From positions 327,570-391,569 of the forward strand of contig NZ_BMMW01000001.1 of assembly GCF_014646135.1 (NCBI RefSeq): a stretch of 64,000 nt of DNA. The letters are read 5' to 3'. Made by a program: the position numbers and the translations under genes. Every line of letters begins with the position of its first letter. Positions within the stretch are counted from its first letter, which is position 1. Source of the stretch: Nocardia camponoti. Its GTDB lineage: Bacteria > Actinomycetota > Actinomycetes > Mycobacteriales > Mycobacteriaceae. Positions 18,227-27,973 of the stretch are shown one piece after another. The notes beneath the pieces were generated by a model. That model was not told where the DNA came from. It did not search any database and was given only the letters and a program-made list of their open reading frames with translations.

Positions 18227-19657
18227 TCACCAAGGTGACGGCTGATAATCCTTGAGGAAACACCCGTACAGGTCTACGCCGTTCTCGCCTTGGACGATCG
18301 GGTCGTAGACGCGGGCGGCACCGTCGACGAGGTCGAGCGGGGCGTGGAAGCCCTCTTCGGCCAGCCGCACCTTGGTGTAGTGCGGGCGCTCGTCGGTGAT
18401 CCAACCGGTGTCGACGGCGGTCATCAGGATCGAGTCGGCTTCGAGCATCTCCGCCGCGCTCGTGCGGGTGAGCATGTTCAACGCGGCCTTGGCCATGTTC
18501 GTATGCGGGTGGCCGGGCCCCTTGTACCCGCGACTGAACTGGCCTTCCATCGCCGACACGTTCACCACGTACTTGCGTCGCGCCTGCGAAGCGGCGAGCG
18601 CGGGCCGCAAACGCGAGACCAGGATGAACGGCGCGACCGAGTTGCACAGCTGCACCTCAAGCAGTTCGGTGGCGTCCACTTCACCGACCGTCTGCACCCA
18701 ACTGTTGGTGTGCGCGAGGTCGGGAACCAGTCCGCCCGCGTCGATCGCGACCCCGGCTGCGATGCGTTCCGGCGTTGCCGACCCAGCTACGAGCGCGAGT
18801 TCAGCGACATCAGCTGCCGACAACGACGGGGTGAGCGAAGCGGTGAGCGCGGTCGGGTGCGCCTGCATCGTCTTGCCGAACGTGATCATTTCCGGCAGGT
18901 CGCCAGCGGGCAGCGGCGCGGTCTCGGCATCGACGAGCGCGCTGTACGCACCGGCCGAGCGACGCACAGTCTGGGCGGCGTTGTTGATGAGGATGTCGAG
19001 CGGACCTTGCGCGGCGACGTCGTCGGCAAGCGCGACGACCTGCGCCGGGTCACGCAGGTCGATGCCGACAATGCGCAGCCGATGTAGCCAGTCGGCGCTG
19101 TCTTCCATCGCGGCGAACCGGCGGATCGCGTCGTTGGGGAAACGCGTGGTGATCGTGGTGTGCGCGCCGTCGCGCAGCAGCCGCAACGCGATGTACATGC
19201 CGATCTTCGCGCGACCACCGGTCAGCAGTGCCCGCTTACCCGTGAGGTCGGTGCGCGCGTCGCGCTTAGCGTGGCTCGACGCCGCGCACTCGGGGCACAG
19301 CTGGTGGTAGAACGCGTCGACCTGGGTGTAGCGCTGCTTGCAGATGTAGCAGGGTCGCGGCTTGAGTAGCGTGCCCGCGCTCGCGCCCGACGTCGACGAG
19401 CTGATCGGGATGCCAGCGGTCTCGTCGTCGATACGCTGCGGCGATCCGGTCGCGGTCGCGGCGATGACCGCGCGATCGTTGTCGGAAACCACTTCGCGCG
19501 CGGCAATGCGACGCGCCTGCTTGAACTTCTTGAACATGTGCCCGACAGCGCGTTGGACCGCGACGGAATCGGGGTGGTCTTTCTCCAGCGCACCCGCCTG
19601 GTCAAGCACCCGCAAACAGGTCGCCAACTCGTCCGGATCGATCTTGTTCTCGGCCAT
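18227..19657 (-). CDS. SDR-fold oxidoreductase with N-terminal zinc ribbon
   Basis: 476 residues. After a helical N-terminus comes CYICK (Cys103, Cys106) and CPECA (Cys121, Cys124), a likely zinc ribbon. A Rossmann domain follows, with ALLTGGRAKIGMYIALRLL, DILINNAAQTV and VNVSAMEGQFSRG. The expected YxxxK reads THNMAK-type: the lysine (about residue 390) is present in HTNMAKAAL but threonine stands where the catalytic tyrosine should be. It is therefore an atypical SDR, and classical dehydrogenase activity is doubtful. ATG 19657 is preferred; ATG 19672 is possible. It is divergent from a TetR gene that may regulate it. Confidence 0.87.
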   Translation of the reverse strand: MAENKIDPDELATCLRVLDQAGALEKDHPDSVAVQRAVGHMFKKFKQARRIAAREVVSDNDRAVIAATATGSPQRIDDETAGIPISSSTSGASAGTLLKPRPCYICKQRYTQVDAFYHQLCPECAASSHAKRDARTDLTGKRALLTGGRAKIGMYIALRLLRDGAHTTITTRFPNDAIRRFAAMEDSADWLHRLRIVGIDLRDPAQVVALADDVAAQGPLDILINNAAQTVRRSAGAYSALVDAETAPLPAGDLPEMITFGKTMQAHPTALTASLTPSLSAADVAELALVAGSATPERIAAGVAIDAGGLVPDLAHTNSWVQTVGEVDATELLEVQLCNSVAPFILVSRLRPALAASQARRKYVVNVSAMEGQFSRGYKGPGHPHTNMAKAALNMLTRTSAAEMLEADSILMTAVDTGWITDERPHYTKVRLAEEGFHAPLDLVDGAARVYDPIVQGENGVDLYGCFLKDYQPSPW

Positions 19658-19740
19658 CGGTGAGCGCGACATTCCTTCATACGGGAGCAGGGGGCAGCAT
19701 CTATTGTCGCATTCGGCGTCAGCGCGGCCTGCTGGGTATC

Positions 19741-20430
19741 GTGGTACGACGTCGCCGCAACCACGCCGCGACCACAAGTACGCGACGGAGCAGTGCGATT
19801 TCCCCGCTCGACACCGACACCCAGGACCCGCCACGGCGACGCAGGCTTGAACCCGATGAGCGTCGAGCCCAGATCTTGGCGTGTGCCATCGACATGTTCG
19901 GGGAACGGCCGTACGCGGCGGTGTCGACGGCCGAGTTGGCCGCCCGCGCTGGCGTCGCGCGCGGGCTCATCAACCACTATTTCGGCACCAAACGCGACCT
20001 GTATTTGGCGGTCGTGCGCCGGATGGTCACGCTGCCGCGTCAGGACCGCATCGCGGTACCCGCTGCCAGCACTCGACGCGAACGGGTCGACGGGATCGTG
20101 GCGTGGCTGCTCGACACCATCGCCGAACACGGCAGCACCTGGGTGAAGGTAACCAGCCACGAAGGCGTTGGCGACGACCCCGAGGTGCAGCACATTCTCG
20201 ACTTGGCCGACAACGCGGCAGCCGAGCGGATGCTGTTGATGATCGGCCGTCCCGACCTAGCCGACAGCGCACCCGCGCGTGCGCAGATTCTGGCTTACGC
20301 GGGCATGGTCAAGGTCGCGGGCCGCGAGTGGATTGTGCGCGCGACACTGTCGCGCGAGCAGGTACATCGCCTGCTCGCCGAAACGCTGATGACGGTAGCT
20401 GAAACGTTGCCCGCCGGGGAAGCTAGCTAG
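19741..20430 (+). CDS. TetR-family transcriptional regulator
   Basis: A 229-residue reading from GTG 19741. The DNA-binding domain is clear (RRAQILACAIDMFGERPYAAVSTAELAARAGVARGLINHYFGTKRDLYLAVV). An Arg/Pro-rich leader of about 40 residues precedes it, so the true start could lie further in. ATG 19660 is unlikely because it would leave no promoter for the divergent SDR. It probably controls that SDR and itself. The last eight bases overlap the converging membrane-protein gene. Confidence 0.88.
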   Translation: MVRRRRNHAATTSTRRSSAISPLDTDTQDPPRRRRLEPDERRAQILACAIDMFGERPYAAVSTAELAARAGVARGLINHYFGTKRDLYLAVVRRMVTLPRQDRIAVPAASTRRERVDGIVAWLLDTIAEHGSTWVKVTSHEGVGDDPEVQHILDLADNAAAERMLLMIGRPDLADSAPARAQILAYAGMVKVAGREWIVRATLSREQVHRLLAETLMTVAETLPAGEAS

Positions 20431-20785
20431 TCCCCGAACCGCTATTGCGCTGCTTCTTGCGGATTTCGTCCGGCCCGTACTCGATCGGCACGGACTTGCC
20501 GACCGGATGACCAGCGCGACCGATCGCTAACTCGATCCGCTTCTCCCGCTGATGTTCGATGACCAGCGCGGCGATCCCGCCGACCAGGGTCACCACGGTG
20601 AGGATCACGGCGGCAGTGAACCAGCCCCAATGGTCGGTGCCTGCGGCGACAAGCGCGAAAGCGAGCCCGGCCACCGAGATGGAGATCATGACGATGCCGG
20701 GGACGTTGTAGTCGTCAGCGAGCAGATCGCCCGCCTGGGCGTGCCAAGAACGTTTGGCCGATGGGGACGCGGGACTGTGGGTCAT
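20423..20785 (-). CDS. Small two-helix membrane protein, unknown function
   Basis: 120 residues with two adjacent transmembrane helices (VPGIVMISISVAGLAFALVAAG and WFTAAVILTVVTLVGGIAALVIEH) between a hydrophilic N-terminus and a basic C-terminus (HQREKRIELAIG, EYGPDEIRKKQ). The layout recalls small stress-linked mycobacterial membrane proteins, but I do not recognise the family with certainty. The ATG is preceded by GGAGG (reverse complement of cctcc). It overlaps the tetR 3' end by eight bases. Confidence 0.75.
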   Translation of the reverse strand: MTHSPASPSAKRSWHAQAGDLLADDYNVPGIVMISISVAGLAFALVAAGTDHWGWFTAAVILTVVTLVGGIAALVIEHQREKRIELAIGRAGHPVGKSVPIEYGPDEIRKKQRNSGSGTS

Positions 20786-21005
20786 GTTGGCCTCCTCCCC
20801 ACCAGGATGGACCCGCTGCTAGGGCGAGGCAAAAGGAGTTGCTGGTTCGTTACCAGTGTGGTGCGCGCGAACCGAGCGTTAGTGGCAATGTGATGGGTTT
20901 GCGCGTTGCGGGTGACCGAAGGTGACGAAGTCTCTATCCTCGTCGCCATACCCCGGCCACGTTCGCTGTCGCCGTGGGCGAGATCGGAGAGGGACCCGGG
21001 GTTTG

Positions 21006-21716
21006 ATGGCACGGTACGAGCAGTGGGACAACGGCCCCGAGGAGGAGTTCGACGACGAGCGTTGGGACGGTCAACGGTGGCCGACCGCGGAGCCGTTCGA
21101 TCACGCTGAACCCGACGACGCACCACGCACCAATCCCTACGCGATGGTCGCGCTTGCCGCCGCGCTCATCGCGCTCTTCCCGATCGCGCTGGTCTTCGGG
21201 CTGCTGTCTTTCGCGCATCCGCGTGGGCGTGCGATGGCGACCTTCGCGCTGCTGCTCGGCATCGGCGAGGCCGCTGTTGCCACGGTGGTAGCGCTCACTG
21301 TCTTCGGCGGCTTCGATGTTGGGCTGCCCGCGTTGGCGAAGTCGACCGAGTCGAGCGTGGCGACAACGACCACCGCGACGGTTGCCGCCGCACCCAACGC
21401 GCCGTCGCATGGCGCACCGACCGCGCCAGCGGCACCCGTGACCGCGCCGGTTGGCACGGTGGTGGTGAAGGGCAGCGCATGCACCAACGCGCAGGCTGGT
21501 TTGGTTGGCGTTTCCGCCGACGGTGCGACGCTGTTGTGTCTGAAGTCGGCGGGCGCGTACACATGGTCGGGACCGTTCCGGGTGTCGGGCTCGTACTACA
21601 CCGAGGGCACCAAGTGCGATCCGTCGACTGATAAGTCCGGCCGGACCAACGACAACCGCGCGCTCGTGTGTGAAGGCAAGGGCAGTTCGGCCACATGGGT
21701 GCCCTGGCTGGAGTGA
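21006..21716 (+). CDS. DUF4190-like membrane protein with secreted C-terminal domain
   Basis: 236 residues. An acidic cytoplasmic N-terminus (PEEEFDDERWDGQRW) is followed by a DUF4190-type pair of helices (NPYAMVALAAALIALFPIALVFGLLSF and FALLLGIGEAAVATVVALTVFGG). Next comes a Thr/Ala/Pro-rich linker and a C-terminal domain with three cysteines (SACTNAQAG, LLCLKS, TKCDPS) plus CEGKG, possibly disulfide-linked outside the cell. ATG 21006 is the first residue with a plausible protein context; gagaggga lies upstream. Function is unknown. Confidence 0.8.
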   Translation: MARYEQWDNGPEEEFDDERWDGQRWPTAEPFDHAEPDDAPRTNPYAMVALAAALIALFPIALVFGLLSFAHPRGRAMATFALLLGIGEAAVATVVALTVFGGFDVGLPALAKSTESSVATTTTATVAAAPNAPSHGAPTAPAAPVTAPVGTVVVKGSACTNAQAGLVGVSADGATLLCLKSAGAYTWSGPFRVSGSYYTEGTKCDPSTDKSGRTNDNRALVCEGKGSSATWVPWLE

Positions 21717-21717
21717 C

Positions 21718-22716
21718 CTAGTCCTTCTTCGCCCGACTCGGCGCGACGCGCGGCGGTTCGTTCGGCATCTTCGGATATTGCGGCGGCCACGGCGCGTCCA
21801 TGAGACCAGCGGCCATGTCGGCGTCCGACATGGCCAACAATGGTGCGATCGACTGCGGTTGCATGCCGGCCCACGGGTCGCCGAGTTCCGCGACGCGCGC
21901 GGGCACCGTCGCGATGGTGAGTTCGTCGGGAACGACGGTGGCTAGGTCGTCCCAGGCGATGGGCGTCGAGACTTGCGCGCCGACTTTCGGCCGGACACTC
22001 CAAGCCCCGAAAACTGTTTTGTGCGGGGCATTTTGGTTGTAATCGACGAACACCCGCTGACCGCGTTCCTCTTTCCACCAGTGCGCGGTAATTTCTTCCG
22101 GAAACCGACGTTCCAATTCACGCGCCAATGCGACGGCCGCCGCCCGCACCTGATACCCGTCCCATTCCGGCAGGAGCGGCACGTAAATGTGCAACCCACG
22201 CGAGCCCGAAGTCTTGATCGCCGAGTCAATTCCCAACTCCGCCAACAACTCTCGCGTACGAACGGCTGCCGCACGCAAGTCGTCGAAACTAATGCCCGGT
22301 GACGGGTCAAGATCAATTCGCAATTCGTCGGCAATGCGCAGATCGTCAACGTGATTGGGCCACACGTGAAAACCGAGACACCCCTGATTGACCGCCCAGA
22401 GAATATGCGCGAGATCGTGTGCGACGAGCGCGTCGCTTGTGGTGCCATTCGGCGTCGACACTTCTACCGTCTGTAACCAGTCCGGTGCTGACGACGGCAC
22501 GCGCTTCTGAAACCACGACTTCCCGGACGCCCCATCGGGATAGCGCTCAAGCAGGACCGGCCGGTCGCGAATGGCGGCGAGCAGTGGCTCTTCGACCGCA
22601 CGGTAGTAATTCACCAGGTCGAGCTTGGTGTCGCCGCGTTTGGTGAAGTAAATCTTGTCCGGATGCGAGATGGGCAGCACGTGCCCATCGACTTCGATTT
22701 CGACCTTCTCACTCAT
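21718..22716 (-). CDS. LigD-type primase-polymerase (PolD1-like)
   Basis: Archaeo-eukaryotic-primase-fold polymerase of 332 residues, as found free-standing in mycobacteria (PolD1) or fused in LigD. Motifs visible are ISHPDKIYF, DGASGKSWFQKRVP, LGFHVWPNH, the catalytic aspartates in RIDLDPSPG, SGSRGLHIYVPL and VFVDYNQNAPHKT. It adds nucleotides during end joining or gap filling. The start overlaps the stop of the ligase gene upstream by four bases, giving a ligase-polymerase operon. No Ku gene is in the window. Confidence 0.92.
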   Translation of the reverse strand: MSEKVEIEVDGHVLPISHPDKIYFTKRGDTKLDLVNYYRAVEEPLLAAIRDRPVLLERYPDGASGKSWFQKRVPSSAPDWLQTVEVSTPNGTTSDALVAHDLAHILWAVNQGCLGFHVWPNHVDDLRIADELRIDLDPSPGISFDDLRAAAVRTRELLAELGIDSAIKTSGSRGLHIYVPLLPEWDGYQVRAAAVALARELERRFPEEITAHWWKEERGQRVFVDYNQNAPHKTVFGAWSVRPKVGAQVSTPIAWDDLATVVPDELTIATVPARVAELGDPWAGMQPQSIAPLLAMSDADMAAGLMDAPWPPQYPKMPNEPPRVAPSRAKKD

Positions 22717-23792
22717 GACGATGCTCCAAAGATCGCGTCGAGTTCGGCGGGGGCAACCTCGTCGAGCTGGGCGTAAGTACACGAATCGGGGGTGCGGTCG
22801 GCGCGGAACCGGGCGAGGCGACCGCCGTGACGGAATCGGCGACCCTGCACGTGTTCATACCGCACCTCGGCGACAAGTTCGGGTCGAAGTGGTTCCCACG
22901 ACAGGTCTTTGCCGCCGCTCCACCGGCTGACCCCGCCGGGCATCGTGCCCTCGGCACTGGCCTGGGCGCTGGCATCGGCCCACTCGCGCCACGGATGGTC
23001 AACCAGTGCGTTCTCCCGCAACGGCGCTAGCTCGCTGAGCAATTCGCGCCGCCGCTTCGCGGTGAAACTCGACGCCACCCCAACATGGTTGAGCCTGCCC
23101 GTGTCGTCGTATAGGCCAAGCAGCAGCGACCCGACGCCCTCGCCGTCCTTATGCATGCGGTACCCGGCAACGACACAGTCGGCGGTGCGCTCGTGCTTGA
23201 CCTTGAGCATGACGCGTTTGTCCTGCATATACGGCTGATCGTCGGACTTGACCATGACCCCGTCGAACCCCGCGCCCTCAAAGCGACTGAACCAGTCTTG
23301 CGCGACGTCCGGGTCGTGCGTCAGCGGCGTGAGGTGGATGCGCCCGGGCGCGGCGTCGAGCAGCTTTTCCAGCTCCCGCCGCCGTTCGGTGAACGATTCG
23401 CCGGTGAGGTCGCGATCGCCGACGGCGAGCAGGTCGAATGCCACGAAGCTCGCGGGCGTCTCTACCGCGAGCTTGTTGACCCGCGACGCCGCCGGATGCA
23501 GCCGCTGTTGCAGCGTGTCGAAGTCGAGCCCGTCCGGCCCGACAACCACGATCTCGCCATCAACAACGCACTTCTCCGGCAGCGCCTCTTTCAAGAGGTC
23601 GACTAGCTCAGGGAAATAACGCGTGAGCGGGCGATCGTTGCGCGACCCGATTTCCAGCTCGTCGCCATCGCGAAAGACGATGGCGCGGAACCCATCCCAC
23701 TTGGGCTCATAGCTGAGACCGGGCTCGCGCGGGAGCTCCGGCGTGGACTTGGCCAGCATCGGACGCACTGGCGGCAGTACGGGCAGGTCCAT
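22713..23792 (-). CDS. ligC: ATP-dependent DNA ligase, LigC type
   Basis: 359 residues, matching the roughly 358-residue mycobacterial LigC. The adenylation motif is YEPKWDGFRA with nucleophile Lys31. FVAFDLLAVGDRDL, GAGFDGVMVKS and MLKVKHERTADCVVAG give the later nucleotidyl-transferase motifs, and the C-terminal OB-fold is present (RYEHVQGRRFRHGGRLARFRADR). I chose the internal ATG 23792 (MDLPVLPPVRPMLA) as the homologous start; ATG 23822 adds ten residues. From memory, M. tuberculosis also pairs ligC with a polD1 gene. Likely role: a backup in non-homologous or base-excision repair. Confidence 0.92.
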   Translation of the reverse strand: MDLPVLPPVRPMLAKSTPELPREPGLSYEPKWDGFRAIVFRDGDELEIGSRNDRPLTRYFPELVDLLKEALPEKCVVDGEIVVVGPDGLDFDTLQQRLHPAASRVNKLAVETPASFVAFDLLAVGDRDLTGESFTERRRELEKLLDAAPGRIHLTPLTHDPDVAQDWFSRFEGAGFDGVMVKSDDQPYMQDKRVMLKVKHERTADCVVAGYRMHKDGEGVGSLLLGLYDDTGRLNHVGVASSFTAKRRRELLSELAPLRENALVDHPWREWADASAQASAEGTMPGGVSRWSGGKDLSWEPLRPELVAEVRYEHVQGRRFRHGGRLARFRADRTPDSCTYAQLDEVAPAELDAIFGASS

Positions 23793-23837
23793 GTCGACGA
23801 TCGTAGGGCCACCCACCGACAACTTCCGGGAGCTTGA

Positions 23838-25799
23838 CTAACTGTCGACGTGAACGTGCGGGCGATCGGCGGGATTGGGCTCGGCCCGGCGAATGATTTC
23901 GCGCGTCACCGGGGCGACCTCGCCTTCCCCGACAAACAGGAATTTCAGCAGGTTGAGCACGGGATTGCCTTCGGACCACTCGAAGTACACGTGGGGTTGC
24001 AGCCCGGTGCGCTCGCGGATAGCGAACAGGATCGCCGCGATGGAATTGGGCACGGCCGCCGAATCGGTGACGAGCACGTGATGACGGTCGACATCGGCAG
24101 TAGTCACCACCAAATCGGTGCTGAAATCCGAGGCGTCGATGACATTCACCTCAAGGAACACAATCGAATCTGTTTGCGGGATATGGCTTTCCCAGCGCTG
24201 CACCAATTCCTTGCGGTCGTAATCGGTTGGTTCGCGTTCGTCGTGGTCGTGGGCCACGATTCGAATCACCCCGGTGCGCGCGGCTTCTTCGATCAGTTTC
24301 GCTGCCGACTCGGTGAAGGTCACCGTGATCGCGCGCAATTCGAACGCGCGATGCACGCGCGAAGCGAACGACACCACGATGATCGCGATGATGAACAGCG
24401 AAGCCAATTGCACGCCTTCGGGCCGTTCGAAGATATTCAGAATGGTCGTGTACACGAAGACAAGGCTCACGAGAGCGAAGCCAATCTCGGCTTTGCGCTG
24501 ACCTTTTCGATGCGCCGACACCGTCACCGCGATGGCGGCGGAGGTGATCAGCACGAGCACGCCGGTCGCGTACGCGGCACCCTGAGCGTCGACCGAGGCG
24601 TCGAAATACCAGGTGATGCCGAACGCGATGACCGCGAACACCAGTACCAAGGGCCGCACCGCGCGCGCCCATTCCGGTGCCATGCCGTAGCGCGGCAGAT
24701 AACGCGGCACGAGGTTGAGCAAACCGGCCATCGCCGACGCACCGGCGAACCACAGGATCGCGATGGTGGAAATGTCATAAATGCTGCCGAAGACATTGCC
24801 CAGGTATTCGTGCGCGAGGTAGGCGAGGGCACGCCCATTCGCCGGTCCGCCCTCTTCAAAGTCCTTTTCTGGAATCAGCACGACGGTGATAAAGCTGGAG
24901 ACAAGCAAAAAGACGCTCATGATGAGCGCGGAGGTCGTAAGCAATTTCCGGGCACCGATAATGCGACCGCGGGGATGGGCGGGAGTGTCGCCAGGCTGAC
25001 CCTTAATGAGCGGCATCACCGCGACGCCCGTTTCAAATCCCGAAAGCCCAAGGGCCAGTTTAGGAAAGACTAGCAGCGAGATGGCGATCATCATCCAGAT
25101 ATTGCCGTGCTCAGTGGTCATCGCGTGCGTCCAGTCAATGACCCGCGATTCAGCCGTGAACACATGCCACAGCCCGACGACGGCGACGACCGCGTTCAGC
25201 GAGAGATACACCGCGACAAGGACAACCGCGATCCCGATCGCCTCAGCGAACCCTTTGAGGAACACCGCAGCGAGCAACGCGAGCAGAATCAGGGTGATCA
25301 GGAGGCGATGGTCGGTCCACGAATGCGGAGTGAAGGGATTCTCGGCAATATGCGCGGCACCGTCGGCTGCCGACAATGTCATCGTGATGATGAAATCCGT
25401 TGCGGCGAAACCGAGTAGCACCAGAATGAAAATTTTTCCTGACCAGTGCGGCATGATTTTGGCGAACATCGCTATCGAACCGCCGCCATCAGGACTTTCG
25501 CGCGCGACCCGTCGATAAACCGGCAACGCGCCAAACAGCGTCAATGACACCAGCACCAGCGTCGCCATCGGCGACAGCACCCCTGCGGCGAGCGCGGCGA
25601 TACCGGGCTGGTAACCCAGCGTGGAAAAGTAGTCAACGCCGGTGAGGCACATGACTTTCCACCACGAACGCTGGTGTGGCTCGACGTCCTGTACCGCGCG
25701 CATTGGCCCGAGATGCTGGGCATGGTGGCGATCTTCGGTTCCGTTAAGGAGCCATCGAGTAAAGCGCGAGCGCGAGTGCTCGTCGGTGGTGGTCGTCAC
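23838..25799 (-). CDS. APC-superfamily permease with C-terminal soluble domain
   Basis: 653 residues. About 12 transmembrane helices begin after a basic N-terminus, with [25 protein letters not shown] as the signature first helix and [20 protein letters not shown] later. The last roughly 170 residues are soluble ([33 protein letters not shown]), an arrangement that resembles KUP-like or large APC transporters. The substrate (amino acid or K+) cannot be decided. It stands alone between the ligase and the cold-shock gene, both in the same orientation. Confidence 0.85.
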   Translation of the reverse strand: MTTTTDEHSRSRFTRWLLNGTEDRHHAQHLGPMRAVQDVEPHQRSWWKVMCLTGVDYFSTLGYQPGIAALAAGVLSPMATLVLVSLTLFGALPVYRRVARESPDGGGSIAMFAKIMPHWSGKIFILVLLGFAATDFIITMTLSAADGAAHIAENPFTPHSWTDHRLLITLILLALLAAVFLKGFAEAIGIAVVLVAVYLSLNAVVAVVGLWHVFTAESRVIDWTHAMTTEHGNIWMMIAISLLVFPKLALGLSGFETGVAVMPLIKGQPGDTPAHPRGRIIGARKLLTTSALIMSVFLLVSSFITVVLIPEKDFEEGGPANGRALAYLAHEYLGNVFGSIYDISTIAILWFAGASAMAGLLNLVPRYLPRYGMAPEWARAVRPLVLVFAVIAFGITWYFDASVDAQGAAYATGVLVLITSAAIAVTVSAHRKGQRKAEIGFALVSLVFVYTTILNIFERPEGVQLASLFIIAIIVVSFASRVHRAFELRAITVTFTESAAKLIEEAARTGVIRIVAHDHDEREPTDYDRKELVQRWESHIPQTDSIVFLEVNVIDASDFSTDLVVTTADVDRHHVLVTDSAAVPNSIAAILFAIRERTGLQPHVYFEWSEGNPVLNLLKFLFVGEGEVAPVTREIIRRAEPNPADRPHVHVDS

Positions 25800-25893
25800 C
25801 GGACCCCTTCGTGGTCATGCCATGCAGCGCCTGCTGCTCGTGAACAGTGGGCAGTTTAAGCGCTGCGTCCGGCATGACAACGCAGGCGCGAGG

Positions 25894-26274
25894 TTAGTCG
25901 AGCCAGCCGTTTTCTTCGATGTAGGTGGTGAACCGGTCGCGGATCGTGATGATCTCGCCCGCGGTCAGCGCGGGCGACGCCGCTAACAGCAGTTCGGTGA
26001 TTTGTTGCCGAACATCATCGGCACCGTGTGATGGGGTCGCGCGTTCTTTCCGAGCGCGGGGTGCGGGCGCGCCACCAGCCGCCGTGAGATTGATGGCTTT
26101 GGGACCGCGATCACCCTCGGTGACGTCGAATTCGAACAGGCGACCCTGACGCAATTGGTCTTCATCAAGTCCGATGTCGTTTACATGGACGAACACATCG
26201 GGACCACCGTCATCAGGACGGATGAACCCAAACCCACGTGACCCATCAAAGGACACCAGTTTCCCGGTATTCAC
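25894..26274 (-). CDS. Cold-shock-domain protein (CspB-like)
   Basis: 126 residues. The N-terminal cold-shock domain shows GKLVSFDGSRGFGFIRPDD (RNP-1) and DVFVHVNDI (RNP-2), followed by GRLFEFDVTEGDRGPKAINL. The C-terminal tail is about 55 residues with a helical end (ITELLLAASPALTAGEIITIRDRF). This long-tailed form is known in mycobacteria (CspB, about 135 residues); the tail is not found in CspA. It binds single-stranded RNA or DNA. The ATG at 26274 has an AGGAG-type site immediately upstream (reverse complement of actcctcc). Confidence 0.92.
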   Translation of the reverse strand: MNTGKLVSFDGSRGFGFIRPDDGGPDVFVHVNDIGLDEDQLRQGRLFEFDVTEGDRGPKAINLTAAGGAPAPRARKERATPSHGADDVRQQITELLLAASPALTAGEIITIRDRFTTYIEENGWLD

Positions 26275-26460
26275 CTAACCACTCCTCCAAAACTCCACTG
26301 CCCGCCCAACATTGCGTGACGTGCGTCGTCACTGTAGCGCGGGTCACGATTTCCCGTCCGTTTTTTCGCCGCCTGTCCGCCGCCCGACACTGTCCGGTAA
26401 CTCGACGGTAACTCGGCCTAGTTAGCCTTCCGAAGCTGTTCGATGTGTGGAGGTTAGCGA

Positions 26461-27963
26461 GTGATCGACCCCGGGTGGGGGATAAAGGTGGGGGGAAGGT
26501 CAGTGGGGAGCGCGACCGCGTGTCGGCCTTCCGCGCCGCCACCAATCGCTCAACTCGGCCCGGTCGTCCGGCCCGCGTTCGTGCCGCTCGCACCCGCGCA
26601 AGAACGCATGTGGCATGCCGCGCGCGGTGGCCTGTGCGCGAACTGGAATGTGGCACGCGCGGTGCGACTGCGTGGCGCTCCGGTGCAGGTCAGCGCGTTG
26701 CGGAAGGCGCTTGAGCTGCTGGTTGCCCGACACGAACCGCTGCGCACCCGCTATCCGCTCACCGAGCACGGACCCGCGCAGCAAGTCGTTGACGCCGGTG
26801 CGTGCCCGCCCGACATCATCGACCGCCCGCTCGCCGAAACCGACCTGCGTGCCGCGCTCGCCGAACTCGCGACCAGGCCCTTCGATCTCGCCCACGACCT
26901 GCCGTTTCGCGCGCGACTGTATGTTCTCGGCCCCGATGATGTGGTTGTCGCGCTAGTCGTCCACCACATTTCGGTGGACGGTCGGTCGATGGGCCCGCTG
27001 CTGCGCGATCTGACGACGGCGTATCTGGCTGCCGTGGGAGGCGTTGCGCCCGCATGGGAACCCCTTCCGGTGACCTATACCGACTACACGTTGTGGAAAC
27101 ACGCGCAGTTGGGCGAGTTCTCCGACGAGGGCTCCCGCGCGACGCAGCAGTTGCGCTATTGGGCCAACGCCCTCGCTGGCCGTCCCGCTGTGCTTGAGCT
27201 GCCCGGTCGGCCGCAGTGCCCCGGCCCGGTCGACCCGGTCGCTGGCGCGTTGCTGCCGGTCGCGATGGACCCGGCGACGCAAGCTGGCCTGTTGCGGTTG
27301 GCACAAGATCGTCGCGCGAGTCTGTTCATGGTGTTGCAGGCGGCGTTCGCGGTGACGGTCGGTTCCTTCGCGCGCTGTTCGGATGTCACGGTCGCGACGG
27401 CGGTGTCGGGCCGCGATCACCACTTACTCAACGATCTCGTTGGCAATTTCTCCGACGATGTCTTGATGCGAGTTCGGCTCGACCGCGCCGCCGACGTCGA
27501 TGACCTCGTCGACCAGGTGCGTCGCGTCGCGCTTGCCGCCTACGCGCACGCCGACACCCCGAATCTACGCTTGAAGCGGTGCCTGCCGCAGGACGCGGCT
27601 CACCCGCTTTTCCAGGCGACGCTGATCTTGCAACGCGCCGACACCCCACGCTCGTCGGATGCGCCGTCGGAATCGTGGATCAGCGACGTCCCCATCGACG
27701 TGGTGCGCGCCAAACATGACCTCGAATTCAGCCTCACCGATCACTACGACGAGCACGGCGCGCCGGCAGGCATCGACGGCGCGTTCCTCTACCCCCTCGC
27801 ACGCTTCGATGAAGCAACGGGCAAAGCCTTTCTCGCCCACTTCACTTCGGTGGTCGAGCGACTAGCCGAGGGCTATCGCGGGTCTCTTACGGGACTGGTG
27901 CGACCGGGTCGCCGCAGCAAATCGTGTGCGGTGGCGCGGCAGGCGTTGCGGTTGTTGGTCTGA
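26461..27963 (+). CDS. Free-standing NRPS condensation-domain protein
   Basis: 500 residues. The core (about residues 40-480) is a condensation domain: FVPLAPAQERMW at the start, then the catalytic LVVHHISVDGRSMG (His167-His168, Asp172), TYTDYTLWKHAQL, GNFSDDVLMRVRL in the latch region and HPLFQATLILQRAD. No adenylation or carrier domain is attached, so it is of the VibH or PapA kind, joining two soluble or carrier-bound partners by an amide or ester bond. GTG 26461 has GGAGG upstream. It is convergent with the PLP/rhodanese operon, ten bases from its last stop, so a shared pathway is possible. Confidence 0.9.
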   Translation: MIDPGWGIKVGGRSVGSATACRPSAPPPIAQLGPVVRPAFVPLAPAQERMWHAARGGLCANWNVARAVRLRGAPVQVSALRKALELLVARHEPLRTRYPLTEHGPAQQVVDAGACPPDIIDRPLAETDLRAALAELATRPFDLAHDLPFRARLYVLGPDDVVVALVVHHISVDGRSMGPLLRDLTTAYLAAVGGVAPAWEPLPVTYTDYTLWKHAQLGEFSDEGSRATQQLRYWANALAGRPAVLELPGRPQCPGPVDPVAGALLPVAMDPATQAGLLRLAQDRRASLFMVLQAAFAVTVGSFARCSDVTVATAVSGRDHHLLNDLVGNFSDDVLMRVRLDRAADVDDLVDQVRRVALAAYAHADTPNLRLKRCLPQDAAHPLFQATLILQRADTPRSSDAPSESWISDVPIDVVRAKHDLEFSLTDHYDEHGAPAGIDGAFLYPLARFDEATGKAFLAHFTSVVERLAEGYRGSLTGLVRPGRRSKSCAVARQALRLLV

Positions 27964-27973
27964 GCCGCGTTCG

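Noticed and set aside
23850..25073. A 407-codon plus-strand frame
   Set aside because: Antisense to the APC permease, which has convincing transmembrane segments and motifs.
26394..26417. Direct repeat GGTAACTCG upstream of the cold-shock gene
   Set aside because: Only two short copies; not enough to claim a regulatory site.
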